Assembly: GCF_900115715.1 (NCBI RefSeq)
Contig: NZ_FOXM01000006.1
Span: 62,001 to 126,000, forward strand
Direction: 5' to 3'
Source of the DNA: Geopseudomonas sagittaria
Lineage (GTDB): Bacteria; Pseudomonadota; Gammaproteobacteria; Pseudomonadales; Pseudomonadaceae
DNA length: 64,000 nt
A program made the translations under genes and the position numbers. The first letter of the stretch is position 1. Each line of letters begins with the position of its first letter. Of the stretch, positions 63,809 to 64,000 are shown piece after piece. A model generated the notes under the pieces. The model had not been told where the DNA came from. It worked only from the letters and a program-made list of their open reading frames with translations, and did not search any database.

Positions 63809-64000
63809 CTAGCTCTTGGTTTTGTCGTGCTCGACAGTCCATTCACGGACCGTACGATACTTAAGCTTATCCCGTTGGCTGATGATTCGAGCGAAATCGG
63901 AGCGGCTTTCATACTCATTGGCTGTGGCATCCCACTCGGCCAAGACTGCGCGCCGCTTCACTCTGTTGGACTCGTGACGGGCATCGGCTGCCTTGCGGGC
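63809..64000 (-). CDS. C-terminal end of a basic island protein (partial)
   Basis: The frame is open to the window edge; 63 residues before a TAG at 63809-63811 are visible. The sequence is charged and helical (RHESNRVKRRAVLAEWDATA, ISQRDKLKYRTVREWTVEHD, ending KTKS). No family can be named from this fragment. It does not resemble the C-terminus of a tyrosine recombinase. Confidence 0.5.
   Translation of the reverse strand, partial: ARKAADARHESNRVKRRAVLAEWDATANEYESRSDFARIISQRDKLKYRTVREWTVEHDKTKS

Larger units (their letters stand above)
49059..64000. mobile_element. Integrated genomic island at tRNA-Ser (right end outside the window)
   Basis: To the left of the tRNA all genes are housekeeping. 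To the right are a type I restriction system, small unknown genes, two iteron-like arrays and a convergent replication module with AlpA-type, Toprim and DUF927 proteins. These are typical of satellite-like integrative elements that use tRNA 3' ends. No integrase is seen before base 64000; it and the second copy of the tRNA 3' end (attR) are expected just beyond. The restriction genes could have been acquired separately. Confidence 0.6.

Overview
The window is high-GC DNA from a gammaproteobacterium, most likely Pseudomonas sensu lato. The gene orders point that way: a hydroxybutyrate/CoA-transferase cluster like the one in P. aeruginosa, tusDCB-tusE-trpD2, ccoG, a tRNA-Ser boundary, and several Pseudomonas-type intergenic palindromes. 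No rRNA or CRISPR array was seen.

Layout. Bases 1-2.7 kb hold the end of an FAD oxidoreductase, a YkgJ-type Cys-cluster protein and a short FadL-like outer-membrane protein. Bases 3-5.8 kb and 14.6-16.5 kb hold two tyrosine/homogentisate catabolism loci (fahA, a VOC protein and an IclR regulator; hpd and maiA). They share a 10-5-10 inverted repeat that probably makes them one regulon. Homogentisate dioxygenase itself is absent. Between them, 5.9-12.9 kb is a 3-hydroxybutyrate/acetoacetate island: bdhA, a GntP permease with a sigma-54 promoter and two enhancer palindromes, an HbcR-type sigma-54 activator, dhcB, dhcA and a divergent LysR gene. A 5' stub of atoB remains where the thiolase gene would be expected. 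A chromate transporter follows. Bases 16.7-21 kb carry a very regular RTX protein, a TPR protein, a patatin and several repeat elements. Bases 21-31.7 kb carry a MocR regulator, ccoG, an arsenosugar-biosynthesis cluster (two glycosyltransferases and the radical SAM protein ArsS), a TVP38-reductase fusion, an NDH-2-like flavoprotein and an MFS transporter. Bases 31.7-34.6 kb hold a phasin and a class I PHA synthase, which fits the hydroxybutyrate genes. Bases 34.9-41.3 kb form a TolC/ABC-permease/RbbA/HlyD efflux operon. Bases 41.4-49 kb are housekeeping genes: YoaK, 2H phosphoesterase, SWIM-SNF2 helicase, TrpD2, TusEBCD and YccA.

From the tRNA-Ser(TGA) gene at 49.06 kb to the end of the window the DNA looks like an integrated island whose far end lies outside. 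Its left arm carries a type I restriction system (hsdR, a DUF3800 gene, hsdM, hsdS) and then six small unfamiliar genes reading the same way. These include a Rap1a-like secreted protein, a glycine-rich-domain-like (GRDP) protein with a Cys-rich tail and a 44-residue Pro/Lys-rich peptide. The right arm, on the opposite strand, is a compact replication module: AlpA-type HTH, a 49-residue Cys protein, an 83-residue protein, a Toprim protein, a DUF927 protein and two further small genes. This module contains two separate candidate iteron arrays, one of nine GGGAACA boxes and one of TGCG(T/A)ACC boxes spaced exactly 12 bp, reminiscent of the ori/crr pair of P4-type satellites. The small cargo operon and the two-array replication module are the most likely places for an undescribed system.
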